Assembly (NCBI GenBank): GCA_018780025.1
Contig: JADMKH010000070.1
Location: 1-5,297 of the forward strand
Direction of reading: 5' to 3'
DNA: 5,297 nt
Source of the DNA: Thiobacillus sp.
Lineage (GTDB): Bacteria; Pseudomonadota; Gammaproteobacteria; Burkholderiales; Thiobacillaceae
In this document: piece after piece, positions 1 through 5,297 of the stretch
Layout: each line of letters starts with the position of its first letter
Numbering within the stretch: position 1 is the first letter of the stretch
Translations under genes and position numbers: made by a program
Notes under the pieces: model-generated
The model's input: the letters and a program-made list of their open reading frames with translations, nothing else
Told to the model about the DNA's origin: nothing
Database searches by the model: none

Positions 1-627
1 CAGCCCCTGTTTCAGCAAGGGATGCGGGAAATTGATCAGGGCGTGGCGCCAGCGTGGAATCGCAATGCCGCCATCGCGGGTCAGCGCGCGGGCGGTTTCT
101 TCGTCGTTCGGGTTGATCAATCCGTAGGATTCCGCGGTGGCCGCGTCCACATGCAGGGTGTCGGCCAGGTGGATCAATACCGCACTCATTTCATCGGCAG
201 AATCAAGATTGAGTGGAAACTCGGTCCAGGCATCCGCGTTGTTTTTGAAATCGGCAATGCTGCCTTCACGCGTTCTGGTGTCGATGGGCAGCAGGCGCAA
301 CGAAGGGCGGTGGGTGGGGTTGTAATAGAGCTCGGTGGGGCACATGGTGGTGCGCCCGGCGGCCGACGGCAGCACGCGCTGCCGATAATCCGAAAAGAAG
401 ATCGAATTGATCAACTCCGACTTTCCGCGCGAAAACTCCGCCACAAAGGCCACATTCAACGTGTCTTCCTGCAGGCGGTTCAATAACTGGTTCAGCCGCA
501 GTTCCGCGTCGGCATCGCTCAATTCCTGGATAACGAGCCAGTTGCGCAGGGCTTCGATGCGAACGAACACGGCATCGCGCCAGCTGCTGTAATGCTCGAA
601 CTCGTCTACCAGAGTGGTGGGTTTCAT
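1..627 (-). CDS. Dynamin-family GTPase, N-terminal part (runs off the window)
   Basis: The reverse strand is open from an ATG at 627 to base 1: 209 codons without a stop, so the C-terminus is missing. The protein begins MKPTTLVDEFEHYSSWRDAV, followed by a helical stretch to about residue 55. A P-loop-like segment is at residues 60-73 (FVAEFSRGKSELIN, with K69 and S70 as the phosphate-binding pair), then GRTTMCPTEL at 91-100, where T94 or T98 could be the switch I threonine. The canonical first P-loop glycine is alanine here (A63). The DxPG switch II motif is not yet reached and probably lies just beyond the edge. The pattern matches the bacterial dynamin-like proteins often annotated as 'dynamin family protein' in betaproteobacteria. 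Their cellular role is not settled; membrane binding or remodelling is expected from the family. The gene lies 78 bp downstream of mutM on the same strand, so co-transcription is likely. No good Shine-Dalgarno precedes the ATG; in-frame alternatives are a TTG at 636 and an ATG at 669. Confidence 0.8.
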   Translation of the reverse strand, partial: MKPTTLVDEFEHYSSWRDAVFVRIEALRNWLVIQELSDADAELRLNQLLNRLQEDTLNVAFVAEFSRGKSELINSIFFSDYRQRVLPSAAGRTTMCPTELYYNPTHRPSLRLLPIDTRTREGSIADFKNNADAWTEFPLNLDSADEMSAVLIHLADTLHVDAATAESYGLINPNDEETARALTRDGGIAIPRWRHALINFPHPLLKQGL

Positions 628-705
628 CGGGGGCAATCTGCTGGATAAGGCACAGTCATAATACGGCATGCGCACATCAAACTTGATTCTGGGGGCGAAA
701 TAGCG

Positions 706-1518
706 CTAACGCTGGCATCCGGGACAGTAAAAGCTGGCGCGCTGACCCTGCACAATCCTGCGTATCGGCGTGGTACAGGCCTTGCACGGCATCCCTTCGC
801 GGTCATATACCCTGGTTTGAAGCTGAAAATAGCCCAATTCGCCGCTGCTGTGGACGTAATCCCGGAGCGAACTGCCGCCGGCAGCGATGGCCGCGGTCAG
901 CACCTGCTTGATCGCCGCTGTCAGGCGGGCACTCGCCGGCCGGCTGAGGCGGCGCGCCGGGACGGTGGGGCGGATGCCGGCATGAAACAGCGATTCTGAT
1001 GCGTAAATGTTGCCGACACCGACTACCACCTGCGCATCCATGATGACCTGCTTGATGGAGGTCTGGCGACGCTGGCACTGGGCGTGCAGGTACGCAGCGT
1101 CGAATTCCGTCGTGAGGGGCTCCGGCCCGAGGTGTGCCAGCAGGGGATGCCGCGCGACATCTTCGGTCCATAAAACGGCGCCAAACCGGCGCGGATCGCG
1201 CAGCCGCAAAACGGTGTCGTCATCGAACAGCCAGTCGATATGGTCATGCAGGGCGGCAGGTTCGTCGGGCAGGGTAAAGCGCAGACTGCCCGACATCCCG
1301 AGGTGAACCAGTTGCGTGACCGAGCCGAAATCAAACAGCAAATATTTACCGCGACGATCCAGCGATTTCAACATCCGCCCTTGCAGGCGTGTTTCCAGGT
1401 CATCCGGCACTGGCCAGCGTAGGCGAGGATTGCGTACCACCATATTGGTAAGGGTGCGGCCTTGCAGGCGCGGCAGCAGGCCCAGACGTGTGGTTTCGAC
1501 TTCGGGTAATTCGGGCAT
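706..1518 (-). CDS. mutM: Formamidopyrimidine-DNA glycosylase (Fpg/MutM)
   Basis: A complete 270-residue protein, close to the E. coli length of 269. Fpg is a bifunctional base-excision-repair enzyme that removes 8-oxoguanine and formamidopyrimidines opposite C and then cleaves the abasic site by beta/delta elimination. The start is fixed by chemistry: the protein begins MPELPEVETT, and P2 (exposed after Met removal) is the catalytic nucleophile, with E3 beside it. Other family residues are present: K58 in RRGKYLL, H72 and M75 in HLGMSGSLR, the DPRRFG loop at 108-113 (void-filling Arg/Phe), and N170 in VGVGNIYASE. A C-terminal zinc finger is formed by C245, C248, C265 and C268, with the DNA-contacting R260 before FYC. 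No key residue is missing. It is divergent from the TPR gene and probably shares a transcript with the downstream dynamin-like gene. I see no clear Shine-Dalgarno before the ATG. The stop is TAG. Confidence 0.98.
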   Translation of the reverse strand: MPELPEVETTRLGLLPRLQGRTLTNMVVRNPRLRWPVPDDLETRLQGRMLKSLDRRGKYLLFDFGSVTQLVHLGMSGSLRFTLPDEPAALHDHIDWLFDDDTVLRLRDPRRFGAVLWTEDVARHPLLAHLGPEPLTTEFDAAYLHAQCQRRQTSIKQVIMDAQVVVGVGNIYASESLFHAGIRPTVPARRLSRPASARLTAAIKQVLTAAIAAGGSSLRDYVHSSGELGYFQLQTRVYDREGMPCKACTTPIRRIVQGQRASFYCPGCQR

Positions 1519-1583
1519 GTCAGGAAAGGGACCAGTGCGAGGATGGAGCGTTTACTCAAGCATGAGCGTCATTTGGCCGTATC

Positions 1584-1612
1584 ATTTTAAGGAATGTGGG
1601 TTGCCGTGTCGC
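1584..1612 (-). promoter_or_regulatory. Candidate sigma-70 promoter for mutM
   Basis: Read on the minus strand, a GCGACA hexamer (1612-1607) is followed after exactly 17 bp by TAAAAT (1589-1584). Four of six -35 positions and five of six -10 positions match the consensus. Transcription would start near 1577, giving a leader of about 60 nt before the mutM ATG at 1518. This is a by-eye assignment without transcript data. Confidence 0.45.
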
Positions 1613-1634
1613 GCGCACTCGCGTGTTTCAGCGA

Positions 1635-1658
1635 GGCGTCACGCCCGAAAGCCGTGAC
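1635..1658. repeat. Overlapping inverted repeats between the divergent promoters
   Basis: GGCGT-C-ACGCC (1635-1645) is an 11-bp perfect palindrome around one central base. Overlapping it, GTCACG (1638-1643) pairs with CGTGAC (1653-1658) across a 9-nt spacer. Both lie between the candidate mutM promoter and the candidate promoter for the TPR gene, where an operator for a dimeric regulator could control both. No specific regulator family is recognised, and short repeats like this can occur by chance in GC-rich DNA. Confidence 0.35.
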
Positions 1659-1671
1659 AAATGAACCTTGC

Positions 1672-1699
1672 TTGCCCGCAGCCCTCGAAAGCTTAGAAT
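1672..1699 (+). promoter_or_regulatory. Candidate sigma-70 promoter for the TPR–lolB–ispE operon
   Basis: TTGCCC (1672-1677) and TAGAAT (1694-1699) are separated by 16 bp. Four of six -35 bases and five of six -10 bases fit the consensus. Initiation would fall near 1706, leaving a short leader of about 30 nt that contains the AAGG ribosome-binding site at 1723-1726, nine bases before the ATG at 1736. No other hexamer pair in the 217-bp intergenic region looks better for this direction. Confidence 0.45.
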
Positions 1700-1735
1700 C
1701 AGCTCAGGCTCACTTAATTATCAAGGCAATATTAC

Positions 1736-3505
1736 ATGGCACATCTCAAGACTCTTCCGCTTTTTGCGGCACTGCTGCTCGCAGCCGCGTGCAGCCAGCC
1801 TGGCGTCAAGGCATCCCGGCTGGTTGTGGCGGAGTCGCTGGCGCAACAACCGGCCCAGCCCGCGGTTGAGCCGGCTGCGCAACCTGCGGCTGAGCCTGTC
1901 GTCAAGGCCCAGCCCGATTACCCCAGGCAGTCCCTCACGACAGACATCCTGTTCAAGTTTCTGGTTGCCGAAGTGGCGGGCCAGCGGGGTGCCATTCTCA
2001 TTGCCCAATCGACTTATCTCGATCTGGCGCGCCAGACACGCGATCCACGCATTGCGCGCCGCGCAGCCGAAATAGCGTTGTTTGCGCGTGATCAGGCGGG
2101 GGCGCTGGAAGCCACACGCTTGTGGGCGGCATCTGAAGCCGATTCGGAGCGCGCGCAGCAGACGCTGGCGGCCTTGTTGCTGAACGAGGGCAAGGTGGTT
2201 GAGGCCGAACCCATACTGCAGACCTTGTTGAAGGCCGACCCTGCCAAGGGGTTTTTGCATCTCTCTTCCTTGATGGGCAAGATGCAAGACAGCCGGGCCG
2301 CTTATGACCTGGTGATGCGGCTTGCCGCCGACTATCCCAACCTGCCGGAAGCGCGATACGCCGTTGCGCAGTCAGCGGCCAATGCCGGACGCTTCGATGA
2401 AGCGATTGCCGCGTTGAAAGCGGCCGAGGTCCAGCGTCCCGGATGGGAAGCCGCGGGGTTGATGCGCGCGCAGTTTCTGGCCAAAACCTCGCGATCCGAT
2501 GCGCTTGCCTTTATGCGCGAGTTTTTGGCAGCGCATCCGGAGGCGCGTGAAATGCGCCTGGCCTATGCGCGTACGCTGGTTAATGCCAATCAGTTCACTG
2601 AAGCACGCACTGAATTCACGCGGCTTACCCGGGATTTCCCGCGCAATGCCGAGGTTGGGCTGGCTGCTGGTCTGCTGTCGCTGCAAATGGGCGACGTCAA
2701 CGCAGCGCGTGACTTGCTGACGCAGACGCTGGAATACAGCCCGCGAGATACCGATACCGTGCATTACTACCTGGGTCAGGTGGCCGAGCAGATGAAGCAA
2801 CCGGACGTGGCGGCGGCTCACTATGCTGAAGTCAAAACCGGTAACTATCTGGTTTCGGCGCGGGCACGTCAGGCAGCTTTGCTGGTTTCTGCGGGCAAGC
2901 CTGAAGAAGCCGGCATGTTGCTGGCGAACACGCGGGGCGAAAACGATGCCCAGAACGTGCGCTTGATTCAGGCGCAAGCGGAATTGCTGCGTCACAGCAA
3001 GGTTCCGACAGCCGTGTTCGATGTGCTGACCGAAGGCCTCAAGCGCTATCCCGATTCGGCCAATCTCTTGTATGACCGCGCCATGGCGGCCGAAAAGCTG
3101 GGCAAGCTGGATGTGCTGGAAGCCGATCTTCGCCGTGCAATTGTGTTGCGTCCGGAGGATGCCCAGGCCTACAACGCACTGGGGTATACGCTGGCAGACC
3201 GAACCAGTCGGCTGCCCGAGGCGATCGCCTTGCTCGACAAGGCGCTGGCCCTGTCGCCGGACGATCCTTACATTCTCGACAGTGTGGGCTGGGCACAGTA
3301 CCGGGCGGGCAATCTGCCGCGTGCACAGGCGTATCTGGAGCAAGCGTACAAGCTGCGTCCCGACCCCGAAATCGCCGCCCATCTTGGCGAAGTGTTGTGG
3401 GCGAAGGGGCAGCGCGATGAGGCAGGCAAGTTATGGCAAGCCGGATTGCAAAGCCATCCCCAAAACGAGGTGCTGCTCGAAACCTTGCGACGGTTGAAAC
3501 CCTGA
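1736..3505 (+). CDS. TPR-repeat outer-membrane lipoprotein, LbcA-like
   Basis: A 589-residue protein with a lipoprotein signal peptide: K5, a hydrophobic stretch at 7-18, and a lipobox ending A16-A17-A18-C19. Ser at +2 predicts outer-membrane sorting. A Pro/Ala/Gln/Glu-rich linker (about 36-60) precedes an all-helical body. TPR-like units are visible at about 205-236, 272-303, 306-337, 442-475, 476-509, 511-543 and 544-577; the last three are the clearest (for example AYNALGYTLAD and ILDSVGWAQYR). Length, architecture and position directly before lolB, ispE, tRNA-Gln and prs match Pseudomonas aeruginosa PA4667 (LbcA), the lipoprotein partner of the periplasmic protease CtpA that helps degrade peptidoglycan cross-link hydrolases. 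Whether this protein binds a CtpA-type protease is inference; it could be another TPR scaffold. The ATG at 1736 is supported by AAGG nine bases upstream and by the signal peptide. The stop shares one base with the lolB start. Confidence 0.9.
   Translation: MAHLKTLPLFAALLLAAACSQPGVKASRLVVAESLAQQPAQPAVEPAAQPAAEPVVKAQPDYPRQSLTTDILFKFLVAEVAGQRGAILIAQSTYLDLARQTRDPRIARRAAEIALFARDQAGALEATRLWAASEADSERAQQTLAALLLNEGKVVEAEPILQTLLKADPAKGFLHLSSLMGKMQDSRAAYDLVMRLAADYPNLPEARYAVAQSAANAGRFDEAIAALKAAEVQRPGWEAAGLMRAQFLAKTSRSDALAFMREFLAAHPEAREMRLAYARTLVNANQFTEARTEFTRLTRDFPRNAEVGLAAGLLSLQMGDVNAARDLLTQTLEYSPRDTDTVHYYLGQVAEQMKQPDVAAAHYAEVKTGNYLVSARARQAALLVSAGKPEEAGMLLANTRGENDAQNVRLIQAQAELLRHSKVPTAVFDVLTEGLKRYPDSANLLYDRAMAAEKLGKLDVLEADLRRAIVLRPEDAQAYNALGYTLADRTSRLPEAIALLDKALALSPDDPYILDSVGWAQYRAGNLPRAQAYLEQAYKLRPDPEIAAHLGEVLWAKGQRDEAGKLWQAGLQSHPQNEVLLETLRRLKP
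1856..1897 (+). repeat. Short QPA-x-EP repeat in the lipoprotein linker
   Basis: Residues 41-54 of the TPR lipoprotein read QPAVEPAAQPAAEP, two tandem near-copies of an eight-residue unit (the second one truncated). The codons differ between the copies, so this is a low-complexity flexible tether rather than a recent DNA duplication. It probably spaces the TPR domain from the lipid anchor at C19. Confidence 0.6.
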
Positions 3506-4068
3506 TGGTGCGGCTGGCAGCTGCGCTGGCGATCACGCTGGCGTTGAGTGGGTGTGCGTCAATTCCGCCCGTTCCGCCTTCACCCGCGCAAGCTGCGCGG
3601 GTGGAAAACTGGAGCCTGCAAGGGCGAATAGGGGTCCGGACGGATGAGCAAAGCCTGTCCGGGCAGATTCACTGGACCCACCACCCCGAAACGGATGAGA
3701 TGTTGATCATTTCTCCGCTGGGGCAGGGGGTGGCTCGAATCGTTCGCGATACCACCGGCGTGACCCTTGAAGTTCCCAACCAGACGCCTCGCCATGCTGC
3801 CGATGCCGAATCGCTGACGCGCGCTGTGCTGGGCTATGGCTTGCCGCTCTCCGGATTGACGTGGTGGGTGCAGGCCCATCCCGCCCCTGGGCGCGCGTTC
3901 GAAGCCACGCGGGATGCTTTGGGACGTGTCGCGCAGCTCAAACAGGACGGCTGGGTCATTGACTATCTGCAATACGCCGATGACGCGCCCGCGCGTCCGC
4001 GCAAACTGCTGGTCGTGCGTTCTGGGTTGGAGATTCGCCTGGTGACCGACAGCTGGAAGGACGAATGA
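3505..4068 (+). CDS. lolB: Outer-membrane lipoprotein insertion receptor LolB
   Basis: A 187-residue lipoprotein. LolB accepts lipoproteins from the periplasmic carrier LolA and inserts them into the inner leaflet of the outer membrane, the last step of the Lol pathway. The signal peptide (MVRLAAALAITLALSGC) ends in a canonical LSGC lipobox with C17 lipidated. The mature part has the LolB pattern: NWSLQGRIGVR at 35-45, a beta-rich stretch with SGQIHW and SPLGQGVARI, then LPLSGLTWWVQ at 113-123, and a C-terminal LEIRLVTDSW. The frame is open further upstream to an ATG at 3433, but that would put about 24 polar, basic residues before the signal peptide and overlap the preceding gene by 73 bases. 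The ATG at 3505 is therefore preferred, and it shares one base with the preceding TGA (TGATG). A GTG at 3508 is a close alternative. With no strong Shine-Dalgarno, translational coupling is likely. The stop overlaps ispE by four bases. Confidence 0.95.
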   Translation: MVRLAAALAITLALSGCASIPPVPPSPAQAARVENWSLQGRIGVRTDEQSLSGQIHWTHHPETDEMLIISPLGQGVARIVRDTTGVTLEVPNQTPRHAADAESLTRAVLGYGLPLSGLTWWVQAHPAPGRAFEATRDALGRVAQLKQDGWVIDYLQYADDAPARPRKLLVVRSGLEIRLVTDSWKDE

Positions 4069-4898
4069 CGCACGTTTTTCCGGCGCCGGCCAAGCTGAAT
4101 CTCTTTTTGCACGTTGTCGGCCGCCGCGCCGATGGCTACCATTTGCTGCAAAGCGTGTTCCGGCTGATCGATCATTCCGATACGGTTCATCTGCAGGTGC
4201 GCAATGATGGCCGCGTGGTGCGCGAAGTTGATCTGCCCGGCGTGCCCGAGCACGACGATTTGACCGTGCGGGCGGCGCGGCTGCTGCAAGCCCATGCCCC
4301 GGCAGGCGCGGGTGTAAGCATCCGGCTCGAAAAAGTATTGCCGCTGGGCGGCGGCCTGGGCGGCGGCAGTTCCGACGCCGCCACCGTATTGCTGGCGCTC
4401 AACCGGCTGTGGCAGGTCAATCTGCCGCGCGTAATCTTGCAGAAATTGGCCCTGCAGCTGGGCGCTGACGTGCCAGTGTTCATTTTTGGCCAGACCGCGT
4501 TTGCCGAAGGCGTAGGCGAAATTCTGCATCCGATCAGCGCGCCGCCGGCATGGTATGTGGTGTTGACGCCACCGGTGCAGGTGCCCACCGCAGCGATTTT
4601 TGCAACGCCGGAATTGACACGCAACACGCCAGCCCTCAAAATAGCGCGCTTTTCCGCAGGCATGGGTCGTAACGATCTACAGTCCGTCGCGGTCAATCGC
4701 TATCCTGAAGTCGCTCGCCATCTCGAATGGCTGGGCCAGTTTGGCGAAGCGCGGATGACCGGCTCGGGTGCCTGCGTGTTTGCATCGTTTGGAGCGGAAG
4801 ACGCGGCGCGTGATGTGCTGCGCCAGCTGCCCGGCACGATGAAAGGTTTTGTGGCGCAAGGGCTCGATAAGCATCCGCTTTACGATTTTTGCGCCTGA
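4065..4898 (+). CDS. ispE: 4-diphosphocytidyl-2-C-methyl-D-erythritol kinase (IspE)
   Basis: A 277-residue GHMP-family kinase, near the E. coli length of 283. It phosphorylates the 2-hydroxyl of CDP-methylerythritol with ATP in the cytoplasmic MEP pathway to IPP and DMAPP. The N-terminal PAPAKLNLFLHV holds catalytic K10, and DGYH at 23-26 is the substrate-binding motif. The glycine-rich ATP loop PLGGGLGGGSSDAA spans 93-106, LGADVPVF at 132-139 contains catalytic D135, and MTGSGACVF at 231-239 is GHMP motif 3. All key residues are intact. The start ATG overlaps the lolB stop as ATGA, with GAAGGA at 4056-4061 as a close-set ribosome-binding site. Its stop lies just 14 nt before the tRNA-Gln gene, so the mRNA probably continues into the tRNA. 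Confidence 0.98.
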   Translation: MTHVFPAPAKLNLFLHVVGRRADGYHLLQSVFRLIDHSDTVHLQVRNDGRVVREVDLPGVPEHDDLTVRAARLLQAHAPAGAGVSIRLEKVLPLGGGLGGGSSDAATVLLALNRLWQVNLPRVILQKLALQLGADVPVFIFGQTAFAEGVGEILHPISAPPAWYVVLTPPVQVPTAAIFATPELTRNTPALKIARFSAGMGRNDLQSVAVNRYPEVARHLEWLGQFGEARMTGSGACVFASFGAEDAARDVLRQLPGTMKGFVAQGLDKHPLYDFCA

Positions 4899-4912
4899 GC
4901 AGTCCCAAATAT

Positions 4913-4987
4913 TGGGGAGTCGCCAAGTGGTAAGGCATCGGATTTTGATTCCGACATTCGTAGGTTCGATCCCTACCTCCCCAGCCA
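4913..4987 (+). tRNA. tRNA-Gln (anticodon TTG)
   Basis: A 75-nt gene including an encoded CCA (4985-4987). The acceptor stem pairs TGGGGAG (4913-4919) with CTCCCCA (4977-4983), with discriminator G4984. The weak T1-A72 pair is typical of bacterial glutamine tRNAs. The anticodon stem TCGGA/TCCGA (4938-4942/4950-4954) carries loop TTTTGAT with anticodon TTG at 4945-4947, reading CAA and, by wobble, CAG. The T arm is GTAGG/CCTAC (4960-4964/4972-4976) with loop TTCGATC. The sequence closely follows E. coli tRNA-Gln as I recall it. No convincing dedicated promoter is visible in the end of ispE, so the tRNA is probably released from the ispE transcript by RNase P and 3' processing. The tRNA-Gln to prs order is shared with Pseudomonas. 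Confidence 0.97.
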
Positions 4988-4994
4988 GTTAAGT

Positions 4995-5021
4995 AAACAG
5001 CCGCCCGAGGCGGCTGTTTTT
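4995..5021 (+). terminator. Rho-independent terminator after tRNA-Gln
   Basis: AAACAGCCGCC (4995-5005) is perfectly complementary to GGCGGCTGTTT (5009-5019) around a CGA loop, and T5017-T5021 form the U-tract. The GC-rich stem and T-run make a strong intrinsic terminator. It would end the lipoprotein–lolB–ispE–tRNA transcript and separate it from prs. Confidence 0.9.
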
Positions 5022-5042
5022 GTTGTTGTTGCGGCCTAAAAT
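5014..5042 (+). promoter_or_regulatory. Candidate prs promoter overlapping the terminator
   Basis: TAAAAT at 5037-5042 is a good -10 hexamer (five of six). The hexamer 17 bp upstream is only CTGTTT (5014-5019), a weak -35 lying inside the terminator arm and T-run. Initiation near 5049 would give a leader of roughly 14 nt containing the prs Shine-Dalgarno. If this is not used, prs must depend on readthrough of the terminator. Confidence 0.35.
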
Positions 5043-5062
5043 CCGCGCCGTCGGAGACTCGC

Positions 5063-5297
5063 GTGTCCATAGACAACTTGATGGTGTTCACCGGCAATGC
5101 CAACCCGCGTCTTGCCAGCGATGTGGTGCGGCACCTCAATATCCATCTCGGACGCGCCACGGTGTCGCGTTTTTCCGATGGCGAGGTGATGGTCGAGATC
5201 CTCGAAAACGTGCGCGGCAAGGACGTATTCGTGCTGCAGTCAACCTGCCAGCCGACCAACGACACGCTGATGGAAGTGATGGTGATGGTCGATGCGC
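5063..5297 (+). CDS. prs: Ribose-phosphate pyrophosphokinase (PRPP synthetase), N-terminal part
   Basis: Seventy-eight codons are visible before the window ends; the full family protein is about 310-320 residues. Prs transfers pyrophosphate from ATP to ribose 5-phosphate to make PRPP, the precursor of purines, pyrimidines, NAD, histidine and tryptophan, in the cytoplasm. The N-terminus reads MSIDNLMVFTGNANP, followed by VSRFSDGEVMVEI at 34-46 (the FSDGE segment contributes to ATP binding), ENVRGKDVFVLQST at 48-61 and PTNDTLMEVMVMVDA to the edge. These are hallmark Prs blocks, here of betaproteobacterial style. The start is the GTG at 5063, preceded six bases away by GGAG (5053-5056). The in-frame ATG at 5081 would shorten the family N-terminus and has no ribosome-binding site. 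Confidence 0.97.
   Translation, partial: MSIDNLMVFTGNANPRLASDVVRHLNIHLGRATVSRFSDGEVMVEILENVRGKDVFVLQSTCQPTNDTLMEVMVMVDA

Noticed and set aside
22..486. A plus-strand frame of 154 codons near the left edge
   Set aside because: It is antisense to the dynamin-like GTPase, whose P-loop and flanking motifs are clear on the minus strand.
673..684. Small inverted repeat ATCAA-AC-TTGAT between mutM and the dynamin-like gene
   Set aside because: The arms are only 5 bp, with a 2-nt centre and no following T-run, so it is neither a terminator nor a convincing operator.
1721..2287. A 188-codon minus-strand frame crossing the TPR gene start
   Set aside because: It overlaps the candidate ribosome-binding site, the start and the signal peptide of the TPR lipoprotein, and the translation resembles no known protein. 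It is a shadow.
2372..3382. A 336-codon open frame on the minus strand opposite the TPR gene
   Set aside because: It lies wholly within the convincing TPR coding sequence, its translation shows no recognisable domain, and long antisense frames are expected in GC-rich genes. It is treated as a shadow.
3433..3504. A longer lolB starting at the upstream ATG at 3433
   Set aside because: It would place about 24 polar, basic residues before the lipoprotein signal peptide and overlap the TPR gene by 73 bases. The ATG at 3505 gives a normal signal peptide.
4913..5021. tRNA-Gln as a possible attachment site for an integrated element
   Set aside because: A direct repeat of the tRNA 3' end is not present nearby, no integrase is in view, and the flanks are ordinary housekeeping genes in conserved order.
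4693..5265. A 190-codon minus-strand frame running across ispE, the tRNA and prs
   Set aside because: It is antisense to a tRNA, a terminator and two well-supported genes, so it cannot be a plausible protein gene.

Overview
The window looks like a chromosomal housekeeping segment from a GC-rich proteobacterium, most probably a betaproteobacterium. The evidence is the gene order (mutM facing a TPR lipoprotein gene, then lolB, ispE, tRNA-Gln and prs), the Prs N-terminus with its LMVFTGNANP stretch, and the dynamin-family gene behind mutM. The lipoprotein–lolB–ispE–tRNA-Gln–prs block is also known from Pseudomonas, where hemA rather than mutM lies divergently upstream. This taxonomic call is inference from protein similarity and synteny by eye.

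Left part, minus strand (1-1518): mutM encodes the 8-oxoguanine DNA glycosylase Fpg. It is followed 78 bp downstream, on the same strand, by the N-terminal 209 codons of a dynamin-like GTPase that runs out of the window at base 1. A 217-bp divergent intergenic region (1519-1735) carries a candidate promoter in each direction with small inverted repeats between them.

Right part, plus strand (1736-5297): a 589-residue TPR outer-membrane lipoprotein (LbcA-like), lolB and ispE are packed with overlapping stop and start codons (TGATG, then ATGA), so they read as one translationally coupled operon. A tRNA-Gln(UUG) gene with encoded CCA begins only 14 nt after the ispE stop, and a strong intrinsic terminator follows it. 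After the terminator, prs (ribose-phosphate pyrophosphokinase) begins at a GTG with a good Shine-Dalgarno; only its first 78 codons are inside the window.

Functionally, the plus-strand block mixes envelope biogenesis (LolB inserts lipoproteins into the outer membrane, and the TPR protein is itself a predicted outer-membrane lipoprotein), isoprenoid precursor synthesis (IspE), translation (tRNA-Gln) and nucleotide precursor supply (Prs). The minus-strand pair links base excision repair with a membrane-remodelling-type GTPase of unknown role. I see no transposon, phage, CRISPR or defence-type system, and no frameshifted gene. The most interesting points are the dynamin-like protein next to mutM with an altered P-loop, the tight ispE–tRNA–terminator–prs junction, and the palindromic divergent control region.
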